Assembly (NCBI GenBank): GCA_038961845.1
Contig: CP152408.1
Coordinates: 4,464,001 to 4,528,000, forward strand
Length of the DNA stretch: 64,000 bases
Reading direction: 5' to 3'
Origin: Xylophilus sp. GW821-FHT01B05
GTDB lineage: Bacteria; Pseudomonadota; Gammaproteobacteria; Burkholderiales; Burkholderiaceae_C
Shown: positions 34,943 to 48,062 of the stretch, piece by piece
Numbering within the stretch: position 1 is the first letter of the stretch
Layout: every line of letters begins with the position of its first letter
Notes under the pieces: generated by a model
What the model saw: only the letters and a program-made list of their open reading frames with translations
Told to the model about the DNA's origin: nothing
Databases searched by the model: none
Made by a program: the position numbers and the translations under genes

Positions 34943-35028
34943 GCAGGGATGATGAAGGGGAGTAAAGACTCGTAAGTGCAACGCCAGGGCGCGGGCACGG
35001 GTCGGAGGGCTTGAATTATTATGGGCCG

Positions 35029-36861
35029 ATGAAGTCCCTTCGCCTCGCAGCGGCCATTGCTGCAGCGCTTGCCGTACTTGCCGCGGCAGCACCCACCGTC
35101 CATGCCCAGGCGGTCCCCTCCATCGGCCCAGGACCGCGCCCGGCACCCGCAGAGCAAATCGAACGCAAGCCTGCCGCGCTAGACAGCGCGGACGCCGCCA
35201 GCACCGAACGCCGCGACGCCGAGCTGCTCTACGAGGTTCTGCTGGGCGAGATGAACGTGGGCTCTGGCGATGCCGGCACCGGCTTTGCACTGCTGCTCGA
35301 CGCCGCACGCAAGACCAATGACCCCGAGCTGTACAAGCGCGCCATCGAAGTGGCGCTGCGCGCCAAGTCGGGTGACGCCGCCCTGCTCGCCGCCCGGGCC
35401 TGGAAGGAAGCCCAGCCGACCTCGCGCGATGCCAACCGCTATGTGCTGCAAATCCTGGTGGCGCTCAACCGGGTATCTGAAACAGCCGAACCCCTGGCCC
35501 GCGAGCTGGCCCTGACCGAGCCACGCTCGCGTGCCGCCACCTATGCCGCCATTCCACCGCTGTACGCGCGCGTTACCGACAAACGCGCGGCGCTGGAACT
35601 GGTGCAGACTGCCCTGGCCGGCGATCTGCAGAAGCCCGCAGTGCCGGCCGATGGAGCGGCCGCCTGGATCACCGTCGGCCGCATGCGGCTGGCCGCCGGC
35701 GACAACGCCGGCACGCTTGACGCCGCCGATCGCGCGCAGGCCCTGGACGCAAGCGCCGAAGGCCCCGCCATCCTCGCGCTGGAGCTGATGGACCCGAAGG
35801 AGCCACGCGCCGAACCCATCGTGCAGCGCTACCTGAACAGCGGCAAGCCCCAGCCCGAACTGCGGCTCGGCTACGCCCGCGCGCTGTCGGATGCACAGCG
35901 CAATACCGAGGCGGCCCAGCAACTCCAGCGCCTCACGGTCGAGCACCCCGAGTTCCCCGAAGGCTGGCTGCTGATCGGCGCCCAACAGGTCGAAGACAAC
36001 CAGTACGACAAGGCCGGCCAGTCGGTCCAGACCTATCTTGATCTGCTGCGCGCCCAGATCCCCGACGGCGGCAAGCCCGACGAGATCCAGGCGCGCAGCC
36101 AGGCCCAGGCCTATCTGCTGATGTCGCAGATCGCCGAGAAGCGCGGCGACCTGCAGGCGGCCGGCGCCTGGCTCGACCGCATCGACAGCCCGCAGGCGCT
36201 GATCGCCGTGCAGACACGCAAGGCCGCGCTGCTGGCTCGCCAGGGGCGCATGGCCGAGGCGCGCCAACTGATCCAGCAAATACCCGAACGCGCGCCCAGC
36301 GATGCACGCCTGAAGCTGATGGCTGAAGTGCAACTGCTGCGCGACAACAACCAGCAGCAGCAGGCCTACACATTGCTGGCGCAAGGCCTCACCAAGACAC
36401 CGGAAGATGCCGACCTGCGCTACGACCTCGCCATGAGTGCCGAGAAGCTCGGGCGCCCCGACGAGATGGAGCGCCTGCTGCGCCAGGTCATCGAGCAAAA
36501 GCCCGACTACTACCACGCCTACAACGCGCTCGGCTACTCCCTCGCGGATCGCGGCCAGCGCCTGCCCGAGGCACGCGAGCTGATCAAGAAGGCGCTGGAA
36601 TTCGCACCGAACGACCCTTTCATCACCGACAGCCTGGGCTGGGTGGAATTCCGCGCCGGCAACCGCGAAGAAGCCGCACGCATCCTCGAAGGCGCCTTCA
36701 AGGCCCGGCCTGACCCGGAAATCGCTGCCCATCTCGGGGAAGTGCTCTGGAGCCTGGGCCGGCAAGACCAGGCCAAAAGCATCTGGAAGCAGGGACTTCA
36801 GCTCAATTCCCAGAACGACACCTTGCTGCAGACGCTCAAGCGGCTGCGCGTCACGCCGTGA
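35029..36861 (+). CDS. Secreted tetratricopeptide-repeat protein
   Basis: This is a periplasmic TPR protein of unknown specific function. From ATG 35029 it has 610 residues with a Sec signal peptide ([20 protein letters not shown], likely cleaved after HAQA). Multiple helical repeats follow, including a clear TPR pair near the C-terminus ([40 protein letters not shown]). It is joined to lolB by a TGATG overlap. Cotranscription with lolB and ispE hints at a cell-envelope role, which is only inference. Confidence 0.85.
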   Translation: MKSLRLAAAIAAALAVLAAAAPTVHAQAVPSIGPGPRPAPAEQIERKPAALDSADAASTERRDAELLYEVLLGEMNVGSGDAGTGFALLLDAARKTNDPELYKRAIEVALRAKSGDAALLAARAWKEAQPTSRDANRYVLQILVALNRVSETAEPLARELALTEPRSRAATYAAIPPLYARVTDKRAALELVQTALAGDLQKPAVPADGAAAWITVGRMRLAAGDNAGTLDAADRAQALDASAEGPAILALELMDPKEPRAEPIVQRYLNSGKPQPELRLGYARALSDAQRNTEAAQQLQRLTVEHPEFPEGWLLIGAQQVEDNQYDKAGQSVQTYLDLLRAQIPDGGKPDEIQARSQAQAYLLMSQIAEKRGDLQAAGAWLDRIDSPQALIAVQTRKAALLARQGRMAEARQLIQQIPERAPSDARLKLMAEVQLLRDNNQQQQAYTLLAQGLTKTPEDADLRYDLAMSAEKLGRPDEMERLLRQVIEQKPDYYHAYNALGYSLADRGQRLPEARELIKKALEFAPNDPFITDSLGWVEFRAGNREEAARILEGAFKARPDPEIAAHLGEVLWSLGRQDQAKSIWKQGLQLNSQNDTLLQTLKRLRVTP

Positions 36862-37367
36862 TGCAACAGGCCAAGCGCCGGCAAGCCTGCCTGGCGCTGG
36901 CGGCCTTTACTTCAATTTTTATAGCTGGATGCCAAGGACTGGCGCCGGCTAAGGCCACTTTTGGCCAAAAAACCGAAAACTGGAGCGGCCGGCTCGCACT
37001 GCAGGTCGATGGCTCGGAGACCCAGTCCTTCTCGGCATCCTTCGAACTGCGCGGCCGCGCCGAGGCAGGCGAGCTCTCGCTCTTCTCTCCCTTGGGCAGC
37101 ACGCTGGCCGTATTGCAGTGGTCGCCCGGCAGCGCCACGCTGCGCAGCGGCAATGACAGCCGCGACTTCGGCTCGCTCGACACCCTGGCAGCCCAGGTCA
37201 CCGGCACGGCGATCCCCGTCGCGGCGCTGTTCGACTGGCTGGCCGGCACGCCCACGCCGGTACCGGGCTGGCAGCCCGACCTGCGGCAGCAGGCAGAGGG
37301 GCGAATCAGCGCACGCCGCACCGATCCCCAGCCCGCAGCCACGCTGCGGGTGGTTTTCGAACGCTGA
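36861..37367 (+). CDS. lolB: Outer-membrane lipoprotein LolB
   Basis: LolB receives lipoproteins from LolA and inserts them into the outer membrane. The 168-residue product has a lipoprotein signal with lipobox IAGC (Cys24). The mature part follows the LolB pattern (NWSGRLALQVDGSETQSFSA, ELSLFSPLGSTLAVLQW, PVAALFDWLAGTPTPVPGW). A GTG three bases earlier is a possible start. The region encoding the lipobox and the first mature residues (36911-36973) resembles an intergenic repeat seen elsewhere in the window. It is coupled to ispE by TGATG. Confidence 0.9.
   Translation: MQQAKRRQACLALAAFTSIFIAGCQGLAPAKATFGQKTENWSGRLALQVDGSETQSFSASFELRGRAEAGELSLFSPLGSTLAVLQWSPGSATLRSGNDSRDFGSLDTLAAQVTGTAIPVAALFDWLAGTPTPVPGWQPDLRQQAEGRISARRTDPQPAATLRVVFER
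36911..36973 (+). repeat. Possible diverged copy of AGCTA/AAGGGCTAGAGGC repeat inside lolB
   Basis: TTCAATTTTTATAGCT, then CGCCGGCTAAGGCCACTTTT and a terminal AAAAAACC follow the same skeleton as the repeats at 44043, 49204 and 53206, but with more differences. If genuine it encodes the lipobox region of LolB. By-eye similarity only. Confidence 0.35.
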
Positions 37368-38230
37368 TGCAAGCCCTCTACGACGTGCCGGCGCCGGCCA
37401 AGCTGAACCTCTTTTTGCACATCACGGGCCGGCGCCCCGATGGCTACCACCTGCTGCAGTCGGCCTTCATGCTGATCGACTGGAGCGACACCCTGCACTT
37501 CGAGCGCCGTGCCGACGGCCTGCTCAGCCGCGAAGACCTGACCACGCCCCTGCCAACCGACGATCTGGTGCTGCGCGCCGCCCGCGCATTGCAACAGGCC
37601 ACCGGCGTCGACTACGGCGCCCACATCGGCGTAGCCAAGCAGATCCCGGCCCAGGCCGGCATGGGCGGCGGCTCTTCCGACGCGGCCAGTTGCCTGCTGG
37701 CGCTCAACCGGCTGTGGGAGCTGCACCTGCCGCTGGCCCAACTGGAGGAAATTGGCTTGGCACTGGGGGCTGACGTGCCGTTTTTCCTGCGGGGGCGCAA
37801 TGCCTGGGTCGAAGGCGTGGGCGAACGCATTACCCCGCTGGAAGGCGCCAACGCCTTGCCGCGCCAGCGCTTTATCGTGGCCAAACCCGATGTCGGCATC
37901 GAAACGCACGCAATTTTTTCATCCGAACTGCTGGAACGCAATTTGGATAGTGCTAGAATCGATGGCTTAGTTGCAGACCACTACGGTTTTGGCCGAAACG
38001 TCCTACAACCTGTCGCAGAGGCACAATGCCCCGCGGTTACGCAAGCCATCAGCTGGCTCGCAGCCAAGGGACTGAATGCCAGAATGACAGGCTCCGGAAG
38101 TGCAGTGTTTGCAGCGGCATCACACGATGTGGATTTGCAGGATGCGCCCGGCGCATGGCAGGTCAGGCAATGTGATAATCTGGAAATTCACCCTCTGGCC
38201 GGGTGGGTATTCAGTGAAGATCAAGGGTAG
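37367..38230 (+). CDS. ispE: 4-diphosphocytidyl-2-C-methyl-D-erythritol kinase
   Basis: This is a kinase of the non-mevalonate isoprenoid pathway. The 287-residue protein starts PAPAKLNLFLHITGRRPDGY. It carries the GHMP ATP-binding motif PAQAGMGGGSSDAA (94-107) and the C-terminal MTGSGSAVFA motif. The gene overlaps lolB (TGATG) and is followed directly by tRNA-Gln. Its last third is slightly less GC-rich than the rest. Confidence 0.97.
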   Translation: MQALYDVPAPAKLNLFLHITGRRPDGYHLLQSAFMLIDWSDTLHFERRADGLLSREDLTTPLPTDDLVLRAARALQQATGVDYGAHIGVAKQIPAQAGMGGGSSDAASCLLALNRLWELHLPLAQLEEIGLALGADVPFFLRGRNAWVEGVGERITPLEGANALPRQRFIVAKPDVGIETHAIFSSELLERNLDSARIDGLVADHYGFGRNVLQPVAEAQCPAVTQAISWLAAKGLNARMTGSGSAVFAAASHDVDLQDAPGAWQVRQCDNLEIHPLAGWVFSEDQG

Positions 38231-38256
38231 GCAGCAATTGCGCTGCAGACCTGTGT

Positions 38257-38333
38257 AGGGGAGTCGCCAAGCTGGTTAAGGCACTGGATTTTGATTCCAG
38301 CATGCGAAGGTTCGAATCCTTCTTCCCCTGCCA
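38257..38333 (+). tRNA. tRNA-Gln (anticodon TTG)
   Basis: A complete cloverleaf: acceptor AGGGGAG/TTCCCCT, D arm, anticodon loop TTTTGAT with TTG, T arm GAAGG-TTCGAAT-CCTTC, discriminator G and encoded CCA. It lies between ispE and prs, as in many beta- and gammaproteobacteria. Confidence 0.97.
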
Positions 38334-38393
38334 AACCTCATGCGTCCGTCAAGGTACGCCCAGTCAGTTTTTCCACGATCGCCGGTATCCCAC

Positions 38394-39368
38394 ATGCAGG
38401 CTCAGCACCCTGATTTCCTCGTCTTCACCGGCAATGCCAACCCTGGCATGGCGTCCGAGATTGCGTCACACCTGGGAATCACCCTGGGCAGCGCGCAAAT
38501 CGGCCGCTTCTCCGATGGCGAGATCACCGTCGAGATCAACCAGAACGTCCGCGCCCGCGACGTGTTCGTGGTGCAATCCACCTGCGCGCCGACCAACGAC
38601 AACCTGATGGAACTGCTGATGATGGTCGACGCGCTCAAGCGCTCGTCGGCCGAACGCATCAGCGCCGTGATCCCCTACTTCGGCTATGCCCGCCAAGACC
38701 GCCGCCCGCGCTCCTCGCGCGTGCCGATCTCGGCCAAGGTCGTCGCCAACCTGCTGCAGACCGTGGGTGTGTCGCATGTCCTGACCATGGACCTGCATGC
38801 CGACCAGATCCAGGGCTTCTTCGATATCCCGGTCGACAACATCTACGCCTCGCCGGTGCTGCTGGGCGATCTGCGCCAGAAGAACTACGAAGACCTGATC
38901 GTGGTCTCGCCCGACGTCGGCGGCGTGGTGCGCGCACGCGCCCTGGCCAAGCAGCTCAACTGCGACCTCGCCATCATCGACAAGCGCCGGCCCAAGGCCA
39001 ACGTGAGCGAAGTCATGCACGTGATCGGCGAGATCGACGGCCGCAACTGCGTGATCATGGACGACATGATCGACACTGCCGGCACGCTGGTGAAGGCAGC
39101 CGAAGTGCTCAAGGAGCGCGGCGCCAAGAAGGTCTACGCCTACTGCACGCACCCGGTGTTCTCCGGCCCGGCACTCGAGCGCATCGCCAGCGGCACCGCA
39201 CTCGACGAAGTCGTCGTGACCAACACCATCCCGCTCGCCGACAACACGCGCGGCTGCACCAAGATTCGCCAACTGTCCGTGGCGCCGCTGATCGCAGAGA
39301 CGATCCAGCGCATCGCCCGCGGCGAATCGGTGATGAGTCTTTTCTCGGACCAGGACAAACTGATCTGA
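38394..39368 (+). CDS. prs: Ribose-phosphate pyrophosphokinase
   Basis: PRPP synthetase makes phosphoribosyl pyrophosphate for nucleotide, His, Trp and NAD synthesis. From ATG 38394 it has 324 residues with the flexible ATP loop [15 protein letters not shown] (94-108) and [15 protein letters not shown]. The PRPP-binding loop is [13 protein letters not shown] (220-232). The frame opens at 38340, just after the tRNA, but the first 18 codons are not family-like. It is followed by a hairpin plus T-run and rplY. Confidence 0.97.
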   Translation: MQAQHPDFLVFTGNANPGMASEIASHLGITLGSAQIGRFSDGEITVEINQNVRARDVFVVQSTCAPTNDNLMELLMMVDALKRSSAERISAVIPYFGYARQDRRPRSSRVPISAKVVANLLQTVGVSHVLTMDLHADQIQGFFDIPVDNIYASPVLLGDLRQKNYEDLIVVSPDVGGVVRARALAKQLNCDLAIIDKRRPKANVSEVMHVIGEIDGRNCVIMDDMIDTAGTLVKAAEVLKERGAKKVYAYCTHPVFSGPALERIASGTALDEVVVTNTIPLADNTRGCTKIRQLSVAPLIAETIQRIARGESVMSLFSDQDKLI

Positions 39369-39383
39369 TCCGGGAATAACCGT

Positions 39384-39409
39384 GGGCCTTCCTCGTGAGG
39401 GCCCTTTTT
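39384..39409 (+). terminator. Terminator or attenuator between prs and rplY
   Basis: GGGCC (39384-39388) pairs with GGCCC (39400-39404), directly followed by TTTTT (39405-39409). The stem is short, so partial read-through from prs into rplY is plausible. Confidence 0.7.
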
Positions 39410-39455
39410 GCAATCGGAGCCGCACTGGTCGCGGTCGGCTTCCACAGGAGTTAGC

Positions 39456-40091
39456 ATGAAATTTGTCGCTTTTGAGCGCTCCAAGCAGGGCACGGGTGCG
39501 AGCCGCCGTCTCCGCATCTCGGGCAAGACGCCCGGTATCGTGTACGGTGGCGAAGGCCAGCCGCAACTGGTCGAGCTGGACCACAACGCCTTGTGGCATG
39601 CCCTGAAGAAGGAAGCGTTCCACGCCTCCATCCTCGAAATGGAACTCGCCGGCGCCACCAGCAAGGTTCTGCTGCGCGACGTGCAATACCACCCGTACAA
39701 GCAACTGGTGCTGCACATCGACTTCCAGCGCGTCGACGCCAAGACCCGCCTGCACATGAAGGTGCCGCTCCACTTCAAGGGTGAAGAAGAGTCCGAAGCC
39801 GTCAAGGTTGGCCACAACCTGATCACGCACGTCGTGAACGAACTGGAAGTCAGCTGCCTGCCAGCCGACCTGCCTGAGTTCATCGAGGTCGACCTGTCCG
39901 GCCTGAAGAACAACGCCACGCTGCACGTCAATGACCTGAAGCTGCCCAAGGGCGTGAAGTTCGTGAGCCACGGCAAGATCAACCCGGTTCTGGTTTCGGC
40001 CGTTGCACCGCGCGTTGAAGAAGAAGTGGCAGCTCCTGCCGCCGATGCAGCCGCAGCTCCCGCACCCGCCAAGGGCAAGGGCAAGAAGTAA
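39456..40091 (+). CDS. rplY: 50S ribosomal protein L25/general stress protein Ctc
   Basis: This is the 5S rRNA-binding ribosomal protein of the long, Ctc-type form (211 residues). The N-terminal L25 domain includes [39 protein letters not shown] and [12 protein letters not shown]. The C-terminal TL5 domain has [18 protein letters not shown]. It ends in an Ala/Pro tail and KGKGKK. AGGAG lies 7 bases before the ATG. Strong terminator follows. Confidence 0.97.
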   Translation: MKFVAFERSKQGTGASRRLRISGKTPGIVYGGEGQPQLVELDHNALWHALKKEAFHASILEMELAGATSKVLLRDVQYHPYKQLVLHIDFQRVDAKTRLHMKVPLHFKGEEESEAVKVGHNLITHVVNELEVSCLPADLPEFIEVDLSGLKNNATLHVNDLKLPKGVKFVSHGKINPVLVSAVAPRVEEEVAAPAADAAAAPAPAKGKGKK

Positions 40092-40121
40092 GCTGTCGCA
40101 AGACACCGCTTACCAAGCCTG

Positions 40122-40147
40122 ACGGCCCGCTTCGGCGGGCCGTTTTC
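40122..40147 (+). terminator. Rho-independent terminator after rplY
   Basis: A perfect 9-bp stem ACGGCCCGC / GCGGGCCGT with a TTCG tetraloop is followed by a T-run (TTTTC). It separates rplY from pth. Confidence 0.93.
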
Positions 40148-40177
40148 ATTGGTGCAGACACTAGATAATCCCGCCCC

Positions 40178-42174
<1,997 letters not shown>

Positions 42175-42178
<4 letters not shown>

Positions 42179-43050
42179 GCGCCTCCCTGCCCCTGGCCAA
42201 CCCCGCCCCGGCCCTGCCCGGCTTCTGGCGCCGCGCGCTGCGGCACCGCAGCTTTGTGCTGGGCGGCGTGCTGACGCTGCTGCTGGTGCTGGCGGCGGCG
42301 CTGTCTTATGTGTGGACGCCCTGGTCGCCCTATGACATGGACCTGGCGGCCAAGCTGCAGAGCCCCTCTTTCTCGCACTGGCTGGGCACGGATGCGTTTG
42401 GCCGCGACGTGGCATCGCTGCTGCTGGTGGGGGCGCGCGCGTCCATCCTGGTGGGCGTAATCGCCGTGGGCATAGGCCTGCTGGTGGGCGTGGCGCTGGG
42501 GCTGCTGGCCTCGGCGCGGCGCGGCTGGGTGGAAGAGGCCATCATGCGGCTGTCGGATTTCTCGCTGGCCTTCCCGGCGATCCTGTCGGCCATCATGATG
42601 ACGGCGGCTTTCGGGCCGGGCATCGTCAACGCCATCGTGGCGATTGGCATCTACAACATCCCGACCTTTGCGCGCATCACGCGCGCCTCGGCCAATTCGG
42701 TGTGGTCGCGCGAGTACGTGGCGGCCGCGCGCGCCTGCGGCAAGGGGCCGCTGGCGATCACGCTGCAGCATGTGCTGCCCAACATATCGGCGGTGCTGAT
42801 CGTGCAGATCACCATCCGCTTTGCCATTGCCATCCTGGCCGAGGCGGCGCTGTCTTACCTGGGCCTGGGCACGCAGCCGCCGCAGCCTTCGTGGGGCCGC
42901 ATGCTGAGCGAGGCGCAGACGCTGATGTTCCAGGCGCCGATGCTGGCCGTGTGGCCGGGCATGGCGATTGCGTTGGCGGTGCTGGGGCTGAACCTGTTGG
43001 GCGATGGGCTGCGCGATCTGCTTGACCCACGACTGGCGAGGGCACGATAG
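42175..43050 (+). CDS. Peptide-type ABC transporter permease (DppC-like)
   Basis: This is the partner permease (291 residues) with the DppC-type N-terminal membrane anchor, the HWLGTDAFGRDVASLLLVGA motif and the EAA loop REYVAAARACGKGPLAITLQ. It ends GLNLLGDGLRDLLDPRLARA. It overlaps the previous permease and abuts the first ATPase gene exactly (TAG then ATG). Confidence 0.94.
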
Positions 43051-44033
43051 ATGGCGTTGCTCGAAGTAAACGACCTGCGCATCCGCCTGCAGACCCAGCG
43101 CGGCCCGGCCGATGCGGTGCGCGGCATCGGTTTTTCTCTGGAGCGCGGCCAGACGCTGGGCATCGTCGGTGAATCGGGCTGCGGCAAATCGATCACCGTG
43201 CAGTCGCTGATGGGGCTGCTGCCATCCACGGCGCAGGTCACGGGCAGCATCCGCTTTGACGGACAAGAGCTGGTCGGCCTGCCCGAGCGCGCGATGTGCG
43301 AGGTGCGCGGCAACCGCATCGGCATGATTTTTCAGGAGCCGATGACGGCGCTGAACCCACTGCACACCATTGCCCGCCAGGTGGGCGAGCCGCTGCGCCT
43401 GCACCGCGGGCTGTCGCGCGCGGCGGCGCGGCAAGAGGCGCTGGCCTTGCTGGAGCGCGTGGGCATTCCGGATGCGGCCTCGCGGCTGGACGCTTACCCG
43501 CACCAATTCTCAGGCGGGCAGCGCCAGCGCATCGGCATTGCCATGGCGCTGGCCTGCGGGCCGGACCTGCTGATTGCCGACGAGCCCACTACCGCCCTGG
43601 ACGTGACCATCCAGAAGCAGATCCTGGAACTGATCCAGGGCCTGGTGGCTGAGCGCGGGATGGCGCTAATTTTGATTTCGCACGACCTGGGCGTGATCGC
43701 GCAGAACGTATCGCGCATGCTGGTGATGTATGGCGGCAGCGTGGTCGAGAGCGGGCCGACCGCCGCCGTGTTTGCCGCGCGCGCCCACCCCTACACGCGC
43801 GGGCTGTTTGCCGCACGGCCAGCGCTGGGCGCGCCGCGCGGCACGCGCCTGGCGACCATTGCCGGCAGCGTGCCCGAGCTGGTAGACCTGCCGCCCGGCT
43901 GCCCGTTTGCGGGCCGCTGCCGCTACACGGTGGACGCCTGCCGCAGCACCGCGCCGCCAGCCACCCTGCTGCCGCACGGGCACCTGGTGCGCTGCCTGCG
44001 GCTGGACGAGATCGATGCAGAGGTAGCCACGGC

Positions 44034-44037
<4 letters not shown>
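43051..44037 (+). CDS. Peptide-type ABC transporter ATPase (DppD-like)
   Basis: This is the first of two ATPases (328 residues): Walker A GESGCGKS (40-47), signature [16 protein letters not shown], Walker [14 protein letters not shown]. The C-terminal oligopeptide-transporter domain has the cysteine cluster [18 protein letters not shown]. It overlaps the next ATPase gene by ATGA. Confidence 0.95.
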
Positions 44038-44918
<881 letters not shown>

Positions 44919-44957
44919 CGTCTTTCCCTTCCCCCGTTTTTGCCGGAGCCCTCGACC

Positions 44958-46445
44958 ATGTTGAACCGCCGCACCGTCCTTACCTCCACCGCCCTGGGCG
45001 CGCTCGCGGGCTCGCCGCTGGCGGCCCTGGCGCAGAGCCGCAAGAGCACGCTGGTACTGGGCATGACCCTGGAGCCGACCGGCCTGGACCCAACCGCTGC
45101 TGCCGCGTCGTCCATTGGCGAAGTCACGCTCTACAACATCTACGAGACGCTGACCAAAATCAACAGCGACGGCAGCGTGACGCCGCTGCTGGCCGAGCGC
45201 TGGGAGGTCTCGCCCGACCTGAAGACCTACACCTTCCACCTGCGCAAGGGCGTGAAGTTCCAGAACGGCGAGCCCTTCAATGCGCAGTCGGTCAAGTTCA
45301 GCTTTGAGCGCGCTGCAAGCGACAAAAGCACCAACAAGGACAAGCGCACCTTCCAGAACCTCACGGTGCAGCCGGTAGACGACTACACCGTGGTGCTGCT
45401 CAACAAAGAGATCGACCCGGACTTCCCCTTCCTGCTCGGCCAGGCGACGTCCATCATCGTCGAGCCCAAGAGCGTTGACAGCAACATCACCAAGCCGGTG
45501 GGCACCGGCCCGTATCGACTGGCCAGCTTTGCCAAGGGCTCTTCGCTCACGCTCGAAGCCTGGGACGGCTACCGCGACCCGGGCGCCATCAAGATCAAGA
45601 AGGCGACTTTCCGCTTCATCAGCGACGCGGCGGCCCAGGTGGCCGCCATGCTGGCCGGCGACGTGGACGTGTACGCCCGCTTCGTGCTGCGCAGCGTGCC
45701 GCAGTTCCAGGGCAACCCACGCTTCCAGGTGCTGGTGGGCGGCTCGCGCGCCAAGACCATAGTCGCCATCAACAACGCCAAGAAGCCGCTGGACGACGTG
45801 CGCGTGCGCCGCGCCATCTACGCCGCCATCGACCGCAAGGCCATGATCGAAGGTGCGGCCGAAGGCTATGGCGCGCCCATCGGCAGCCACTACGTGCCCG
45901 GCGCGCCCGGCTATGTCGACACCACCGGCATCAACCCCTACGACCCGGAGAAGGCCAAGCGCCTGCTGGCCGAGGCCGGCGTCAAGACGCCGCTGGAGCT
46001 GACCGTGACGCTGCCGCCCACGCCCTACGCGCGCCAGGGCGGCGAGATCCTGGTGGCCCAGTTGTCCAAGGTGGGCATCGTCGCCAAGCTGCAGAACGTG
46101 GAATGGGCGCAGTGGCTGTCAGGCACCTACGGCAACAAGAACTACGACCTCAGCATCGTCTCGCACGTAGAGCCCTTTGACCTGGGCAACTACGCCAAGG
46201 CGGACTACTACTGGGGCTACAAGTCGGCCAAGTTCGATGCCATCTACAACAAGATCAAGAACACCGGCGACGCCAAGGAGCGCGCCAAGCTGCTGGGCGA
46301 CGCCCAGCGCGTGCTGGCCGAGGATGCAGCCAGCGCCTGGCTCTACCAGCCGCAGTGGGTCACGGTGGCCAACAAGAGCGTCAAGGGGCTGTGGAAAGAC
46401 ATGCCGATCTTCGTGAACGACCTGACCGCAATGTCCTGGGCTTGA
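44958..46445 (+). CDS. ABC transporter peptide-type solute-binding protein
   Basis: This is a periplasmic binding protein of SBP family 5 (495 residues). The N-terminus [20 protein letters not shown] with twin arginines and ALAQ looks like a Tat or Sec signal peptide. The mature domain has [40 protein letters not shown] and [20 protein letters not shown]. It follows the ATPases by 39 bp. Together with the neighbouring amidase and D-amino-acid enzymes, the ligand may be an amide or N-substituted amino acid; that is inference. Confidence 0.93.
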   Translation: MLNRRTVLTSTALGALAGSPLAALAQSRKSTLVLGMTLEPTGLDPTAAAASSIGEVTLYNIYETLTKINSDGSVTPLLAERWEVSPDLKTYTFHLRKGVKFQNGEPFNAQSVKFSFERAASDKSTNKDKRTFQNLTVQPVDDYTVVLLNKEIDPDFPFLLGQATSIIVEPKSVDSNITKPVGTGPYRLASFAKGSSLTLEAWDGYRDPGAIKIKKATFRFISDAAAQVAAMLAGDVDVYARFVLRSVPQFQGNPRFQVLVGGSRAKTIVAINNAKKPLDDVRVRRAIYAAIDRKAMIEGAAEGYGAPIGSHYVPGAPGYVDTTGINPYDPEKAKRLLAEAGVKTPLELTVTLPPTPYARQGGEILVAQLSKVGIVAKLQNVEWAQWLSGTYGNKNYDLSIVSHVEPFDLGNYAKADYYWGYKSAKFDAIYNKIKNTGDAKERAKLLGDAQRVLAEDAASAWLYQPQWVTVANKSVKGLWKDMPIFVNDLTAMSWA

Positions 46446-46447
46446 GC

Positions 46448-47872
46448 ATGGACGCTAGCACCGGCATGACACAGGACCTACACCAGCTCCCAGCCAGCGC
46501 ACTGGGCACGGCCTACCGCAGCGGCGCGCTGTCGCCGGTAGAAGTCACGCAGGCGGTGCTGGACCACATCGCCCGCTGGGAGCCCCAGTTGCGGGCCACC
46601 TACCTGCTGCGCCCTGAGGCCGCACTGGCCCAGGCCCGCGCATCGGAGGCGCGCTGGCGCAGCGGCACGGCGCTGGGGCCGCTGGACGGCGTGCCGGCCA
46701 CCATCAAGGAAAACATCGCCACCCAGGGCGACCCGCTGCCGCTGGGCACTGCCGCCACGGCGCTGGTGCCGGCTGCGGCCGACGCCCCACCGGCCGCGCG
46801 CCTGCGCGAGGCCGGCGCCGTCATCGTCAGCAAGACCACCATGCCGGACTACGGCATGTTGTCTTCCGGGCTGTCGTCCTTCCATGCGCTTACGCGCAAC
46901 CCCTGGAACCTGGACAAGGGCCCGGGCGGCTCCAGCGCCGGCGCGGGCGCGGCGGCAGCCGCCGGCTACGGGCCGCTGCACCTGGGCACCGACATCGGCG
47001 GCTCGCTGCGCCTGCCGGCAGGCTGGTGCGGCATCTTCTCGCTCAAGCCCAGCCTGGGCCGCATCCCGATCGACCCGCCCACCATGGGCCGCGCCGCCGG
47101 CCCCATGACCCGCAGCGTGGCCGACTCCGCGCTGCTGATGCAGGTGCTGTCGCAGCCCGACGCGCGCGACACCATGAGCCTGCCGCCGCAGGACATTGCC
47201 TGGGACACGTTTGACGCCGGTGTCGAGAAACTGCGCGGCCTGAAGATCGGCCTGCTGATGGATGCCGGCTGCGGCCTGCCGGTAGAGACCGAAGTGCGCG
47301 AAGCCGTCGAGCGCGCCGCGCTGCTGCTGGAGCGCGCCGGCGCCGTGGTCGAGCCCATGGCGCCCTTCATGACCCAGGCCATGCTGGACGGCATGGACCG
47401 CTTCTGGCGCATGCGCTCCAACGTGGACATGGCCGGCCTGCCGGCCGAGCGCCGCGCCCGCGTGCTGCCCTACATCCAGGCCTGGGCCGACAGCGCCGCC
47501 GGCATGGATGGCGCCGAGGTGTACCTGGCCTACCACCAGTTCCACCTGACCCGCGTGGCCACGGTGCGCGCCTGCGCCGCGTATGACTACGTCATCTCGC
47601 CCACGGCGCCCATGCCGGCCTTTGACGCCGCCCTGCCCTCGCCCACCAACGACCCGCTGCACCCGCTGGAACACATCGGCTTTACCGTGCCCTTCAACAT
47701 GTCGGAGCAGCCGGCCGCCTCGATCAACTGCGGCTACACCCGCAGCGGGCTGCCCATAGGCCTGCAGATCGCCGGGCCGCGCTTTGACGACCTGGGCGTG
47801 CTGCAGGTGGCGCGCGCCTTTGAATTGATTCGGGACCCGCAAAGAGCATGGCCGGAGCCTGGCGGCGCCTGA
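46448..47872 (+). CDS. Amidase-signature-family amidase
   Basis: This is a hydrolase of the amidase signature family (474 residues) with the Ser-Ser-Lys triad visible: Lys87 in GVPATIKENIA, Ser162 in [14 protein letters not shown] and the nucleophile Ser186 in GTDIGGSLRLPAGWCG. It starts 2 bp after the binding-protein stop, so it belongs to the transport operon and probably hydrolyses the imported substrate. The exact amide substrate cannot be read from sequence. Confidence 0.92.
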   Translation: MDASTGMTQDLHQLPASALGTAYRSGALSPVEVTQAVLDHIARWEPQLRATYLLRPEAALAQARASEARWRSGTALGPLDGVPATIKENIATQGDPLPLGTAATALVPAAADAPPAARLREAGAVIVSKTTMPDYGMLSSGLSSFHALTRNPWNLDKGPGGSSAGAGAAAAAGYGPLHLGTDIGGSLRLPAGWCGIFSLKPSLGRIPIDPPTMGRAAGPMTRSVADSALLMQVLSQPDARDTMSLPPQDIAWDTFDAGVEKLRGLKIGLLMDAGCGLPVETEVREAVERAALLLERAGAVVEPMAPFMTQAMLDGMDRFWRMRSNVDMAGLPAERRARVLPYIQAWADSAAGMDGAEVYLAYHQFHLTRVATVRACAAYDYVISPTAPMPAFDAALPSPTNDPLHPLEHIGFTVPFNMSEQPAASINCGYTRSGLPIGLQIAGPRFDDLGVLQVARAFELIRDPQRAWPEPGGA

Positions 47873-47924
47873 TCGATCAAGGCGGTCTTCTACGACCACG
47901 CTACGTTCGTTCGAGCACCAGCGC

Positions 47925-47985
47925 TCGGGCTGAACTTGTCGAAGCCGGGGAGCCCTTCGACAAGCTCAGGGCGAACGGTTTTCCC
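47925..47985. repeat. REP-like palindrome left of lysR
   Basis: TGAACTTGTCGAAG (47931-47944) and CTTCGACAAGCTCA (47955-47968) form an inverted repeat around a GC-rich loop, followed by GGGCGAACGG. The same element recurs at about 49074-49135. Such extragenic palindromes are dispersed in Comamonadaceae genomes (recollection, not searched). Confidence 0.7.
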
Positions 47986-48062
47986 TTTGAGCGCAGCGCC
48001 GCATAACACCCGAGGCCAAGGCCCGCGGTACGGTTCTTGCACATTTCACGCCCTACGGCCAG

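Noticed and set aside
38466-40106. Long minus-strand ORFs opposite prs and rplY, and similar ones opposite ispE, the amidase, icd and the E1 gene
   Set aside because: Shadow frames produced by high GC at third codon positions of well-identified genes on the other strand.
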